DNA from: JAUIAI01 sp045106815
GTDB lineage: Bacteria > Pseudomonadota > Gammaproteobacteria > Burkholderiales > Burkholderiaceae_E
Direction of reading: 5' to 3'
NCBI GenBank assembly: GCA_045106815.1
Contig: JBGCFG010000030.1
Location: 116,977-180,976 of the forward strand
Length of the DNA: 64,000 nt
In this document: piece after piece, positions 1-9,012 of the stretch
How positions within the stretch are numbered: position 1 is the first letter of the stretch
How the letters are laid out: each line of letters begins with the position of its first letter
Position numbers and translations under genes: made by a program
The notes under the pieces: model-generated
The model's input: the letters and a program-made list of their open reading frames with translations, nothing else
Told to the model about the DNA's origin: nothing
Database searches by the model: none

Positions 1-239
1 CAACCGTGGCTGGCGGCATCGAGCAGATTCAGGTGGCGCTTGAGCGACGTTTGCGCGAGGCCAAGGCCGCAGGTTCAATCAGCCAAACGTCTAGTCCCGC
101 TAAACTGGCTTTGCACCTCACGGCGTGCTATCAGGGCCTATGCGTTATGGGACGATTGAATCGTGACAAAGCGCAGTTAAAGTTGATTGCCGAACAAGCG
201 CTTGCTTCCATCGCAAACCAAGGGAACCACGATGTCTAA
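1..239 (+). CDS. TetR/AcrR-type regulator, C-terminal part only
   Basis: The frame is open from the left edge and stops at 237-239, so only about the last 78 residues are present and the DNA-binding domain lies outside the window. The visible part is an alpha-helical segment (LRLxAxYQGLCVMGRL-like pattern) that resembles the ligand-binding C-terminal domain of TetR-family repressors. Its stop codon overlaps the start of the SDR dehydrogenase by 8 bp, so the two are co-transcribed and the regulator may control that dehydrogenase. The family call rests on a weak helical pattern plus this classic regulator-dehydrogenase context. Confidence 0.6.
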   Translation, partial: TVAGGIEQIQVALERRLREAKAAGSISQTSSPAKLALHLTACYQGLCVMGRLNRDKAQLKLIAEQALASIANQGNHDV

Positions 240-1089
240 AACGATTCTCATTACCGGCACTTCTTCTGGGCTTGGCACTAGCATTGCAGTTCAGGCTGCA
301 CAGGCTGGCCACACTGTTTATGCATCGATGCGCAATGTCGGCAAGCGCGCCGCGCTGGACGCGGCAGCCACCAAGGCTGGTGTGTCTTTAGAAGTCCTGG
401 CCCTAGATGTTCAAGATACCGTAAGCGTGAACACGGCTGTCGATCGCATCATCCATGAAAAGGGTCACCTTGATGTGTTGATCAACAACGCTGGCGCCGG
501 TTTCGTTCGCTCAACCGAGCAGGCGAGTGAATCAGACATTCAGTGGGTCATGGATGTCAACTTTATGGGTGTCGTTCGCTGCACCAAGGCAGTGATGCCT
601 CATATGCGCAAGGCCAGAGCCGGTCATGTCATCACGATCTCGTCCGTTGGGGGTTTGGTTGGCCAGCCGTTTAACGAGATCTATTGCGCTGCCAAGTTTG
701 CGGTAGAGGGTTTTACCGAATCATTGGCAAGCTATGTCACGCCGAGTTTTGGTATTCACTTCAGCACGATTGAACCTGGCGGTATCACATCGGATTTCGC
801 TGCCAATGTGATGAAGCAGGTGCAGGACTCTGGCGGTATGCTCGAAGACGAGTACCTGCCTATCCTACAAAAATACGTGGGGGGCTCAAAAGGCCGGCAG
901 GATGGTTCCGAGATCTATCAGACACCTGACGAAGTCGCAGCGGTCGTGATGAACTGTGTTCAATCGGCTCAGCCTCCCATCAGGACGCGCACCTCCAAAT
1001 GGTCAGAAACATTTGCCAAACTTAAAACCGACCTTGATCCAGATGGCAAGATGCAGCAGGCAAGCGTCATCAAACAGTTTCTGAGCTAG
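232..1089 (+). CDS. SDR family NAD(P)-dependent oxidoreductase
   Basis: A 285-residue classical short-chain dehydrogenase. The N-terminal cofactor motif TGTSSGLG sits around residues 8-15, NNAG around 86, the catalytic Ser lies in ISSVGG, and the catalytic Tyr/Lys pair is in YCAAK. The ATG at 232 was chosen over an upstream in-frame codon because the Rossmann strand MSKTILITG begins there, an AGGGA ribosome site lies just upstream, and it overlaps the regulator stop by 8 bp. The substrate cannot be read from the sequence. The family is secure; the physiological role is unknown beyond its coupling to a TetR-type gene. Confidence 0.88.
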   Translation: MSKTILITGTSSGLGTSIAVQAAQAGHTVYASMRNVGKRAALDAAATKAGVSLEVLALDVQDTVSVNTAVDRIIHEKGHLDVLINNAGAGFVRSTEQASESDIQWVMDVNFMGVVRCTKAVMPHMRKARAGHVITISSVGGLVGQPFNEIYCAAKFAVEGFTESLASYVTPSFGIHFSTIEPGGITSDFAANVMKQVQDSGGMLEDEYLPILQKYVGGSKGRQDGSEIYQTPDEVAAVVMNCVQSAQPPIRTRTSKWSETFAKLKTDLDPDGKMQQASVIKQFLS

Positions 1090-1159
1090 GGACTTCCTTA
1101 ACAATGGCTGGTGTTCAGGTATTACCTAGGACCCAAAACAACACAAGGAGACATCAAAC

Positions 1160-2299
1160 GTGGGAGCGGAATCATTTGACTATGTCATCGTCGGTGCCGG
1201 CATTGCAGGTGCGTCGGTTGGCTACTTTCTAGCGCCCCATGCGCGGGTGCTCCTGCTTGAGCGGGAGTCACAGCCCGGGTATCACTCAACCGGACGTTCA
1301 GCCGCCGCGTATGTTGAAAGCTACGGACCGCCGCAAGTGCGCGCGCTAACCCGTGCGAGTGGATCATTTCTGAAAACGCCACCTCAAGGTTTTACTGATC
1401 ATCCGGTTCTTACGCCGCGCGCCACCATGCTAGTTGGTTCGCCAGGCCAGGAGGCCGATATGCAGGCACTTTATGACGAATTACGTGAGGCGAGTGATCA
1501 AGTCGTGCTGATGTCGGCCGACGAAGTTTGCAAGCGGGTGCCTGTGTTTAAGCCTGAACAAGTCATTGGTGCCGTCCTTGATCCCGGCTCTTCAGACATT
1601 GACGTCGACAGCTTGCACCAGGGGTACCTCAAAGGGTTTCGCCAGGCCGGGGGTGAACTGCGCTGCAACGCTGACGTCACCACGCTTGAGCGCCGCGAGG
1701 ACTCATGGATCATCCATACCGCGAATCAGAGCGTCTCAACACCTGTCGTGATCAATGCCGCCGGTGCATGGGGAGACGAGCTTGCGAACAAAGCCGGGGT
1801 CGCGCCGATTAGTCTGCAACCGAAGCGTCGGTCCGCATTTGTCTTTCAACCGCCCGAGCAGATTGACTTTGCTGACTGGCCGCTAACGGTGGGCGTGGGC
1901 GAAGACTGGTACATCAAGCCTGAATCGGGTCTGCTGCTGGGCTCACCGGCAAACGCGGACAACTGCGCACCGCAAGACGTGCAACCAGAAGAACTCGACA
2001 TCGCCCTGGGGATTGATCGAATTCAATCCATGACTCAACTAACTATCCGGCGGCCTGAGCGAACCTGGGCAGGCCTTCGCACATTTGCGCCTGACGGCTG
2101 TCTGGTTGGCGGCTTCGATGAACAAGTAAGCGGGTTTTTCTGGTTGGTGGCTCAAGGCGGCTATGGCATTCAGACCTCCGCCGCGATGGGCGAAGCCTGC
2201 GCCTCACTGGTTCGCGGCCAGGCCGTTCCCGAGCACCTCGCACAACATGGTATCAACGCACAACTCCTGGGGCCGGCCCGGTTATCGCAGCCAAGCTAA
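1160..2299 (+). CDS. dauA: FAD-dependent catabolic D-arginine dehydrogenase
   Basis: A 379-residue flavoprotein of the D-amino-acid oxidase fold. It starts at GTG 1160 with an AGGAG site upstream. The FAD-binding GAGIAGAS motif lies at about residues 12-19. The segments GYHSTGRSAA, LQPKRRSAF, LLGSPANAD, TIRRPERTWAGLR and AQGGYGIQTSAAMGEA closely match what I remember of Pseudomonas DauA. In that enzyme the His of GYHSTGRS and nearby residues line the active site, and D-arginine and other cationic D-amino acids are oxidised to 2-oxo acids plus ammonia. Another D-amino-acid dehydrogenase specificity is possible. Gene assignment is fairly strong; no dauB or dauR is visible alongside. Confidence 0.85.
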   Translation: MGAESFDYVIVGAGIAGASVGYFLAPHARVLLLERESQPGYHSTGRSAAAYVESYGPPQVRALTRASGSFLKTPPQGFTDHPVLTPRATMLVGSPGQEADMQALYDELREASDQVVLMSADEVCKRVPVFKPEQVIGAVLDPGSSDIDVDSLHQGYLKGFRQAGGELRCNADVTTLERREDSWIIHTANQSVSTPVVINAAGAWGDELANKAGVAPISLQPKRRSAFVFQPPEQIDFADWPLTVGVGEDWYIKPESGLLLGSPANADNCAPQDVQPEELDIALGIDRIQSMTQLTIRRPERTWAGLRTFAPDGCLVGGFDEQVSGFFWLVAQGGYGIQTSAAMGEACASLVRGQAVPEHLAQHGINAQLLGPARLSQPS

Positions 2300-2364
2300 T
2301 GCAGACAAGCCAAGGCAATCGGTCACACCGCTCAGCCCTCACCATCTAACCAGGCGCGCTCACG

Positions 2365-3807
2365 ATGAAAGTCTTCACCGCTTCGCTCGCAACCGAAACC
2401 AATACTTTTGCGCCCTGCCCAACCGGGATGCGGGGCTTTCAGGAAGTGTTCTATCCCGCGGGCACTCACCCCAGTGAAGTCACGCTGTTTTCTGGCCCGC
2501 TGGCAGCGCTGCGCGAAAAGTCCGCTGAGTTGAACCTGCAAGTAATCGAAGGGCTGGTCACAGCCGCGCAGCCCAGCGGCACAACAACCCGGCGAACCTA
2601 TGAAAGCTTGCGCGATCAGATCCTTGATGATCTAAAAGCAGCCGGCGAGGTTCAACTCGTTTTGCTTGGCTTGCATGGCGCGATGGTGGCTGACGGTTAC
2701 GATGATTGCGAAGGAGATCTGCTGGCCAGGGTCCGTGAAATCGTCGGGTCGAACACGGTGATTGGCGCAACGACCGATCCTCACTGTCATCTCACGCCGC
2801 TCATGATCGAACAGGCAGATGTGCTGGTTATATGGAAAGAGTATCCGCACACCGACATTCTGGAACGTGCCCATGAGTTGATCGACCTGTGTGTTGGCAA
2901 AGCAACTGGCCGTTTGAATCCCATCGCCGCCATGATTGACTGCCAAATGATCACGATGATTCACACCACTCGCGAGCCTGGCCTGAGTCTGGTGAAAAGG
3001 CTTAAGTCATGTGAAGGGCAAAACAGCATCTTGTCTGTATCAGTCGCGCATGGTTTCCCATGGGGCGACGTCCCCGAAATGGGGACTAAGGTATTGGTAT
3101 ACGCTAACGACGATGCTCCCAAAGCGCAAGCACTAGCCAGACAGTTAGCCGATGAAGTGATCGCCATGCGCGATGATCTGCAGATTGATTTTGCAGACAT
3201 CGATAGCGCGCTGGATCAAGCGCTCGCCGAGCGCAAAGGCCCTGTTGTCATTTCTGACGGGGCCGACAATCCTGGTGGTGGTGCTGCAAGCGACTCAACG
3301 TTTTTCATTCGTCGAATGATCGAGCGCAACATTAAGTCTGCAGCGGTCGGACCGGTGTGGGACCCAGTCGCAGTAAACATTGCAACCGATGCTGGTCTGG
3401 GAGCGCGACTTGAGCTCCGAGTAGGCGGAAAAATTGGTCCGCTGTCGGGCGACCCAATCGATCTGCATTGCACTGTCAAAGGCCTAGCCACTGACCTGAA
3501 AATGACCGGCATGGCAGAAGGCACCAGCATTGATTGCGGAGACTGCGCGCTGATTGAAGTTGATGGCTTGGAAATTGTGCTGTTCAGTCTTCGCAATCAA
3601 GCCATGGGAACTGACATGTTCACCCAGCTCGGTTGCGATTTACAGACCAAGCAAGTAATCGTAGTCAAATCCTCGCAGCACTTTTATGCGCATTTCTCCA
3701 AAGTTGCAAGTAAGGTCATCTATGCCACGGCTCCTGGCACCGTTACCCTCGATCTAAACATGCTCAACTACGAGAAAATCCGTCGCCCCAAGTGGCCGCT
3801 TACGTAA
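2365..3807 (+). CDS. M81 family metallopeptidase (MlrC/microcystinase-C-like)
   Basis: A 480-residue protein with the N-terminal M81 pattern (TETNTFAP) and the zinc-site region DPHCHLT followed by WKEYPHTD, around residues 140-165. A C-terminal MlrC-type domain includes SDGADNPGGGA near residue 295. In characterised MlrC the enzyme cleaves small linear peptides. Most homologues have unknown substrates and often sit beside amino-acid or hydantoin catabolism genes. It lies 65 bp after dauA on the same strand, so a shared transcript for processing a D-amino-acid-containing peptide or amide is conceivable but unproven. The family is confident; the substrate is unknown. Confidence 0.85.
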   Translation: MKVFTASLATETNTFAPCPTGMRGFQEVFYPAGTHPSEVTLFSGPLAALREKSAELNLQVIEGLVTAAQPSGTTTRRTYESLRDQILDDLKAAGEVQLVLLGLHGAMVADGYDDCEGDLLARVREIVGSNTVIGATTDPHCHLTPLMIEQADVLVIWKEYPHTDILERAHELIDLCVGKATGRLNPIAAMIDCQMITMIHTTREPGLSLVKRLKSCEGQNSILSVSVAHGFPWGDVPEMGTKVLVYANDDAPKAQALARQLADEVIAMRDDLQIDFADIDSALDQALAERKGPVVISDGADNPGGGAASDSTFFIRRMIERNIKSAAVGPVWDPVAVNIATDAGLGARLELRVGGKIGPLSGDPIDLHCTVKGLATDLKMTGMAEGTSIDCGDCALIEVDGLEIVLFSLRNQAMGTDMFTQLGCDLQTKQVIVVKSSQHFYAHFSKVASKVIYATAPGTVTLDLNMLNYEKIRRPKWPLT

Positions 3808-3841
3808 GCCGAATGCGCTCGAGTTGGCGTCTGATAGCACA

Positions 3842-4810
3842 ATGAAACATATCCCTACCCCACTTCTGATTGCGCTCATTGCTTTGCAAATAGGTGCAGC
3901 CAGTAGCCTGTTGGCGGCAGAACCCCCTCAATCGAAAGGCCAGTCGCGCTGGGTGGATCTATCTACTTCCGGACGAGGCATTTTGACAGCCAAACAATAC
4001 TCGGGCGGCATTGCTCATCAACTCAGCCAGCGATGGGTCAGGCACACAAAGATCAAACCAGAGGAATACGAGCGCAGAGTACGAGCAGGTCAGACCGCCC
4101 TCTATACAGTTGAACCTGGGTCCGAAGAAGTGATGCAAAAGCCGTTTCCCAACGGCAAGTTGTATGGCCGAACGATTCAGACCAGCAACGGCGAGCGAGC
4201 GTTTTCAATGGTCGTGATCTGCGAGTCACGAAATCGCAGCCGCTTCTTTGAACTCTGGGGCGAACGCAACTTTATCCTGGGTGAAGACTCAACACCCATC
4301 GTAGACTTTGTCACAGCAGCGGGGAAAGGTTGCGGCAATCGGCTCAATAAGCGCGCCAGCAAATTGCCTGCGAGTTCAGCACCGTCTACAAACAGGCTTG
4401 CCGCATTTCTCGCGCCATCGCCCTGGCAAGAAATCAACAGCAGTGCGCCAGCACGATATAGCGATGCACCTGCCAGACATTTCAAGCTGGATGATCTTTA
4501 CGATGTCACCATTGAGAAAGCCGTCGGGCCTGATGGCCGCACGCTAACCAAGTGGGCGTTTAACTGGCTGGAAGTCCACATGAATAGGGGCGACATTGCA
4601 GATCGTTCACTGATGTTTTGGGAGCGCGAAAATTCGCAGCTTTATGGCATGACTATCGTCACGCTCGCTGAAGGTCAAAAGGCTCGCATGTTCTGGCTGT
4701 GGTCTAAAAACCCTGCTGAGCGATTGGTGATGACAGTCATCCCTCATCGCAAACCTAACAAGCAGGAAAGACAGTACGTGCTTAATTTGCTTGGTCGTTT
4801 CCCACCATAG
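3842..4810 (+). CDS. Exported protein of unknown function
   Basis: A 322-residue protein with a Sec-type signal peptide (MKHIP, then a hydrophobic stretch, ending near LLAAEP at residue 28). The ATG at 3842 was preferred to an upstream TTG because the signal peptide begins there. I recognise no family. The mature part has two segments that read alike in layout (a Tyr/Gly patch KLYGRTIQT and SQLYGMTIV, each followed by a stretch ending in F-x-LWGE or FWLWSKN), which hints at an internal duplication separated by a Ser/Ala/Pro-rich linker near residues 180-205. It follows the M81 gene by 35 bp. Function not assigned. Confidence 0.7.
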   Translation: MKHIPTPLLIALIALQIGAASSLLAAEPPQSKGQSRWVDLSTSGRGILTAKQYSGGIAHQLSQRWVRHTKIKPEEYERRVRAGQTALYTVEPGSEEVMQKPFPNGKLYGRTIQTSNGERAFSMVVICESRNRSRFFELWGERNFILGEDSTPIVDFVTAAGKGCGNRLNKRASKLPASSAPSTNRLAAFLAPSPWQEINSSAPARYSDAPARHFKLDDLYDVTIEKAVGPDGRTLTKWAFNWLEVHMNRGDIADRSLMFWERENSQLYGMTIVTLAEGQKARMFWLWSKNPAERLVMTVIPHRKPNKQERQYVLNLLGRFPP

Positions 4811-4900
4811 TCTTGGGTCTTGGCGCATCAGTTCAATGACGGCAGACACAGCAGTCACCGATATGCGATCATCTTTTCCTGAAAAGCAACGGAGCCTGAA

Positions 4901-5395
4901 ATGCCTACACTGCGCAATGCAACCGAGCGCGACTTTCCAGCCATTGTTGAGCTGAACCTGGCCGAGGTGCAGCACACCAGCCCGATGTCTCTGACAAGGT
5001 TGACTGAACTTGTGCGGATGTCTGCTTATTGCAAAGTTGCCGAGGTAGACAATGTAGTGGGAGGATTTCTATTGGCATTCCGCGAAGGCACTGAGTACGA
5101 TAGCGACAACTATCAATGGTTCTGTCGCGAGCTCAGCCGTTTCGTCTATGTTGACCGCATTGTCGTGGGCAAGTCCCTGGCGGGCCAGGGGGTTGGCGGA
5201 GCATTCTATAAAGACCTGTTTGGTTTTGCACGCGACAGTCAGGTGGACAGCGTCACGTGTGAGTACAACATCACACCTCCCAATCTGCCATCCAAAGCAT
5301 TTCATGACAAATTTGGCTTTCAGGAAATGGGCACCCAGTGGGTCGCCAATAACACCAAGCAAGTCTCCTTGCAGATGAGCAAGGTTCAGTTGTGA
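4901..5395 (+). CDS. GNAT family N-acetyltransferase
   Basis: A 164-residue acyl-CoA-dependent acetyltransferase. The core strand VDRIVVG is followed by an acetyl-CoA-binding loop SLAGQGVGGAFYKDL (Q/R-x-x-G-x-G/A type) at about residues 88-105, and a C-terminal FHDKFGFQEMG segment is typical of GNAT beta-strand 6/7. A GGAG site precedes the ATG. Its stop overlaps the GTG start of the next gene (GTGA), so the two are translationally coupled. The acceptor substrate cannot be predicted. Confidence 0.85.
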   Translation: MPTLRNATERDFPAIVELNLAEVQHTSPMSLTRLTELVRMSAYCKVAEVDNVVGGFLLAFREGTEYDSDNYQWFCRELSRFVYVDRIVVGKSLAGQGVGGAFYKDLFGFARDSQVDSVTCEYNITPPNLPSKAFHDKFGFQEMGTQWVANNTKQVSLQMSKVQL

Positions 5396-5847
5396 ACCAG
5401 GTCAAGGCAACAACGCTGCCGGCGTTCAGCGAACTGCACCAGCGAATCATTGAAGGCGACTTTATCGATTGCTATGGTGTTCCCTCTGCAATGCCGCCGC
5501 GCCGAGCCGCAGAGGTCATCACCCATTTTCCTTCCTGGGCGCGCGGTCTGCTCGTGATACGCCGGTTAATTACGGCGCCATTCGGCTTGTCCAATGATGG
5601 TCCACAAGCGTCGGACAAACTGGGTCCATTTCCAGTCGAAAGCGAAACGAATCAAGAATTAGTCGCAGGGTTCAACGACAAGCATCTGAACTTCAGAGTG
5701 TCTGTGATTTCACACGCAGGGCAGGTTTATCTCAGCACATGGGTACGGCCCAATCATTGGAGTGGTCGGGTTTATCTGGCCGTCATCATGCCGTTTCACA
5801 TTTTGATTGCACGCAATGCGCTCAAGCGGGTCGCAGCCGCATCCTGA
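5392..5847 (+). CDS. DUF2867 family protein
   Basis: A 151-residue protein starting at GTG 5392, overlapping the GNAT stop by 4 bp. The segments FIDCYGV, ITHFPSWARGLLVIRRLI, and the C-terminal STWVRPNHWSGRVYLAVIMPFH followed by a basic tail fit DUF2867, a family often found in stand-alone form or fused to SDR-like proteins. No catalytic residues are known for the family, and I see no signal peptide. Coupling with an acetyltransferase suggests a two-gene unit, role unknown. Confidence 0.75.
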   Translation: MNQVKATTLPAFSELHQRIIEGDFIDCYGVPSAMPPRRAAEVITHFPSWARGLLVIRRLITAPFGLSNDGPQASDKLGPFPVESETNQELVAGFNDKHLNFRVSVISHAGQVYLSTWVRPNHWSGRVYLAVIMPFHILIARNALKRVAAAS

Positions 5848-5882
5848 ATCGCCAATCTACCTGGGCCGGACACAGAATTAGT

Positions 5883-6281
5883 TCAAGCGCTTAGCTCAGC
5901 CAGCGCTGACATTGCTTGCTCAGCGAACTCGCTCGGTACAAACAGATGATCATGAAATGACCCGGCAATTACATTCGCACTAATCCCATGCTCGGTCAGT
6001 TTGGCTGAGACGGCAGCCGTCAAGCCCACAGCCTCAAGACTTGAGTGCACCGTTAACGTGATGCGCCTAAAGGTGCTTTCTGACCCCAACTGAAATTCGT
6101 CTGCTTTGGATCGCGGAATGACGAGCGTCAACCCTTCTTTCTCCATGATGGCTGCAACCGGCTCGAACTCCGGACATGACCCATATGGCGACCCGGCGAC
6201 TGTCAGGAAAACGAATTCACCCTCCGTGAGTTCTGGAGATAGCTGCTGCAATAGGGCATCCAGGTCTTTTCCGCCTTGCAT
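5883..6281 (-). CDS. ACT domain-containing protein
   Basis: A 132-residue cytosolic protein made of two ACT-like halves. The first runs from about residue 20 (EGEFVFLTVAG) and the second from about residue 70 (FRRITLTVHSSLEAVGLTAAVSAKL). The pattern EHGISANVIAGSFHDHLFVP is typical of the small amino-acid-sensing ACT_7 proteins. It is convergent with the DUF2867 gene, with a 35 bp gap. No Shine-Dalgarno is obvious at the chosen ATG. A role in sensing an amino acid is a family-level inference only. Confidence 0.78.
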   Translation of the reverse strand: MQGGKDLDALLQQLSPELTEGEFVFLTVAGSPYGSCPEFEPVAAIMEKEGLTLVIPRSKADEFQLGSESTFRRITLTVHSSLEAVGLTAAVSAKLTEHGISANVIAGSFHDHLFVPSEFAEQAMSALAELSA

Positions 6282-6551
6282 ATCGGAGGTTGTCCATCGT
6301 TAAATCGGCTTGGGTCCCCAAGACTAACGTGGAACGGAGTCTTCTGCGAGAGCTTGAAGTTTCAAAACCCTCGGCCAGTTTCTGGTGGTGACTTCGACTC
6401 CAGCGGTCTTTGTGACCGCATTAATGCACTTTGAGTTAACAGCACCGTTTGGGGGTCACAGTTTTGTCGTCACCCTTAGGCTCGTTTTGATGCCATGTGG
6501 ACTACTTCGGGTCCCCAGCCCGATCAAACATGGACCGAGCGATCAGTACGC

Positions 6552-6893
6552 CTAACTAGGCGAATGCTTGCCTAGCAGGAATGACGCGGCCTGACCCTGC
6601 GACTTTGCGAGAATAACGAGCAAATAGGGCGCCAAGAACAGCATGCCGCCCACCAAGGCGAAGCCCGCAAGCCCATAGCCTGACCACGAAAAACCATGAC
6701 GCCAGCTGATCCAGATTGCTGACAAGAGCAAAAAGAACGAGAAATCAAGATTGAATTGCCCTTGCCACGATTGCTCCAGGATGGCGCCAATAAACTCGGG
6801 TAGCAAGCCCCAGCCATCATGGCTCACAACAATCGCCGTATAGCCCAGGATGCTCAGAAATAGCACGATTAGTAGTACCCGCAACCACCCCAT
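6552..6893 (-). CDS. Small integral membrane protein of unknown function
   Basis: A 113-residue protein with about three hydrophobic segments: residues 4-24, 50-64 and 73-95. A polar loop carrying WQGQFNLDFSF lies between the first two. A strong GGAGGG ribosome site sits 7 bases before the ATG, so translation is well supported. I recall similar conserved hypothetical proteins from proteobacteria but no function. It stands alone; the 270 bp on its downstream side, up to the ACT gene, shows no gene or clear signal. Confidence 0.7.
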   Translation of the reverse strand: MGWLRVLLIVLFLSILGYTAIVVSHDGWGLLPEFIGAILEQSWQGQFNLDFSFFLLLSAIWISWRHGFSWSGYGLAGFALVGGMLFLAPYLLVILAKSQGQAASFLLGKHSPS

Positions 6894-7109
6894 TTGAATC
6901 CCTCCGGTATATTTGCACTCGATTTGGCGCTAGCCTGCACCCAATCAACAGACAGTAGTATTGGGCGAGTTTGGTAGGTCCTGCAATTACCTGTGACGTC
7001 ATCAACCAGCGATGACACGAGCAGATGCGTTGCGCCGTTATTCATATGATTCGAATTCATACCGACTTCGTCGAAGGCAGCGAGTCAGGCAACCAAAATG
7101 GGACGAACA

Positions 7110-7523
7110 ATGAGCAAAATTGAAGGGGGATGCTTATGTGGCTCGGTTCGCTATGAATGTGCTGCTGAGCCACTCATGACAGCGGTGTGCCATTGCACAC
7201 ACTGCCAGAAGCAAACCGGGACGAGTTTCTCCATCTTGGTGGCCGTGCCGCAGGCCGACTTGAATATTTCTGGAACAACCAGAGCCTTTCAAGATACGGG
7301 CGACAGTGGCAACCCCGTGGAGCGGCATTTTTGCCCTGATTGCGGCTCGCCCATTTATTCCAGAGTGACCGCTTTGCCGGACCGATTGTTTATCAAGGCC
7401 GGCACACTTGACGATACGAGCTGGTTAAAACCTGTTGCCCATATCTATTGCGATTCAGCGCAATCATGGGTTGATATTGCTTCCGATGTGCCGCAGTTTG
7501 CCGGCGCAGCCAACCGAGGATAG
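7110..7523 (+). CDS. GFA/CENP-V family zinc protein
   Basis: A 137-residue protein (141 if the ATG at 7098 is used; neither start has a strong ribosome site, and MSKIEGGC is the usual family N-terminus). Zinc-binding cysteines are visible in order: CLCGSVRY, CHCTHCQK and HFCPDCGSPIYS. The family is named for a glutathione-dependent formaldehyde-activating enzyme, an activity now doubted for most members. It is the first gene of a six-gene same-strand run (7110-11191), 3 bp before the DM13 gene. Family secure, reaction unknown. Confidence 0.88.
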   Translation: MSKIEGGCLCGSVRYECAAEPLMTAVCHCTHCQKQTGTSFSILVAVPQADLNISGTTRAFQDTGDSGNPVERHFCPDCGSPIYSRVTALPDRLFIKAGTLDDTSWLKPVAHIYCDSAQSWVDIASDVPQFAGAANRG

Positions 7524-7526
7524 AAA

Positions 7527-8003
7527 ATGAGTTTTATGCGTTTTGTTGGACTATCAATTTCCCACCTTGCCTTTGCTGGTGCTGGCTTTGCCGGTGGCAT
7601 CTACGCCTTGCCGATTTTAATTGCGCCAGACTCACCCACCGTTGAAGCAGTTGATGCAGTCGCCGCAAATGCTCAGTTTAAAGGCGAGTTTAAGCGTGAA
7701 CTAGCCGGCAGCGATGCGTTGCACTGGGGAGAAGGTAGCGTCGCAATTTCAAGCACAGCGATCTCCCATATGGGCGAGCTAGCGCCCGGTCCGGACTATA
7801 AGCTTTACCTGTCACCTGAGTTTGTTGAAACCGAAGAAGAATTTGAGAAACTGAAATCCAAGATGGCCAGGGTTGGCGATGTTAAGACCTTTACCAACTT
7901 CGTTGTTGATGTGCCTTCAAGCATTGATGTCAGTCAGTACAACACCGTTGTGATCTGGTGTGAAGCCTTTGGTGAGTTTATTACGGCAACCACTTACCAA
8001 TGA
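7527..8003 (+). CDS. DM13 domain-containing exported or anchored protein
   Basis: A 158-residue protein. An N-terminal hydrophobic segment (residues 6-30) acts as a signal or anchor. It is followed by a DM13 domain from about residue 55: DALHWGEGSVAIS, PGPDYKLYLSPEF, and the closing YNTVVIWCEAFGEFITATTYQ, which contains the conserved Cys expected in DM13. DM13 domains are proposed to take part in extracytoplasmic redox or hydroxylation reactions. AGGA lies just upstream of the ATG. The stop overlaps the next start (ATGA), coupling it to the TIM-barrel gene. Confidence 0.85.
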   Translation: MSFMRFVGLSISHLAFAGAGFAGGIYALPILIAPDSPTVEAVDAVAANAQFKGEFKRELAGSDALHWGEGSVAISSTAISHMGELAPGPDYKLYLSPEFVETEEEFEKLKSKMARVGDVKTFTNFVVDVPSSIDVSQYNTVVIWCEAFGEFITATTYQ

Positions 8004-8992
8004 CTCGGCAACCCAAATTCGGTATTCAAACAAACGGCATCAAACATGCTCATGCTGATCCGATGCCGGATATCGATACCCGCTTTAGCATGGTCAAAGC
8101 CACGGGCTTGTTTGACTATGTTGATAAAACGCCGGCGCCAGACGAAATCGAGGCCTTTGAAAAAGCCAGCCAGAAATATGACTTGCCAGTATTGGCGGGC
8201 GGCTGGTTTTACAAGCTGGGCGAGCATAAAGCACTGCTTGAGCAAAACCTGTTGCTTGGCAAGCGCCTTGGCTCTGCCGTACACAATGTCCAGATACTGT
8301 CGCACGACGTTACCGGTAAGCCAGTCACCAACGAAGAAGTCGTTGACTGCTACCTATGGGCCTACGACCTGGGTCAAAACCTGGGCGTGACACCGTGTTT
8401 CGAAGTACACGTCAATATGTGGTCGGAAGATTTTCGCCGGGTGACACAAGTGGGCAAAGCAGTTGAAAGCCGCGGCATTCCGTTTTGCATGACACTTGAT
8501 CATAGTCATGTGATTTTCAAGATCGATCACCCCACCGAGCAGCAGATCCAGAACATCGCGCCGGCTGTGCAATCGGGTGATCTGATTCTCGATCCGTTTG
8601 CTCAAGGGAACGTCGTTGATCAATGGATTGACGCGGGCTGGGTACGCCTGTGTCATGCGCGCTCTGCCATTCCCAACAATCCGCGTAACACCGCCGCCAC
8701 CAACGAGCACGGTGAGCACGGGCGGGGTATTCAGTACCCTTTCAAGCGGCCAGCGTCCGGGCAGTATCATGCTCCTTGGCGCGAAGAATCTCTTGAGCCG
8801 TGGAAAGAGTCTGTTCGGCACCTATTGGCGTATCACGCTAATGATACTGACGAAAAACTGGGCCAGATCTCTACTGAGTTCATTCCCAACTTTGACTATG
8901 GTGAAGGCTGTAACTACTCTTTGTTCGAACAAGCGGTTGAGTGTGTGCGCTGGATGCGTGCTGAATGGCAAAGCCTTCAAGCACCTCACTAA
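8000..8992 (+). CDS. Xylose-isomerase-like TIM barrel (sugar isomerase/epimerase)
   Basis: A 330-residue member of the AP-endonuclease-2/xylose-isomerase-like barrel family. Likely metal ligands fall in the expected order: Glu in CFEVHVN (about residue 134), Asp/His in TLDHSH (about 165), His in LCHARS (about 218) and Glu in STEFIPNF (about 296). Together they would bind a divalent metal and interconvert or cleave a sugar derivative by an enediol route. The start overlaps the DM13 stop. It is followed by an aldolase and a Gfo/Idh/MocA dehydrogenase, so it probably acts on a keto-sugar or sugar acid. The exact substrate is unknown. Confidence 0.85.
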   Translation: MTRQPKFGIQTNGIKHAHADPMPDIDTRFSMVKATGLFDYVDKTPAPDEIEAFEKASQKYDLPVLAGGWFYKLGEHKALLEQNLLLGKRLGSAVHNVQILSHDVTGKPVTNEEVVDCYLWAYDLGQNLGVTPCFEVHVNMWSEDFRRVTQVGKAVESRGIPFCMTLDHSHVIFKIDHPTEQQIQNIAPAVQSGDLILDPFAQGNVVDQWIDAGWVRLCHARSAIPNNPRNTAATNEHGEHGRGIQYPFKRPASGQYHAPWREESLEPWKESVRHLLAYHANDTDEKLGQISTEFIPNFDYGEGCNYSLFEQAVECVRWMRAEWQSLQAPH

Positions 8993-9012
8993 CACTATCG
9001 ACAGGAGCCCGT

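Noticed and set aside
2163..2477. A 104-codon frame overlapping the dauA end and M81 start.
   Set aside because: It lies in the wrong frame across two well-supported genes, with no ribosome site or motif.
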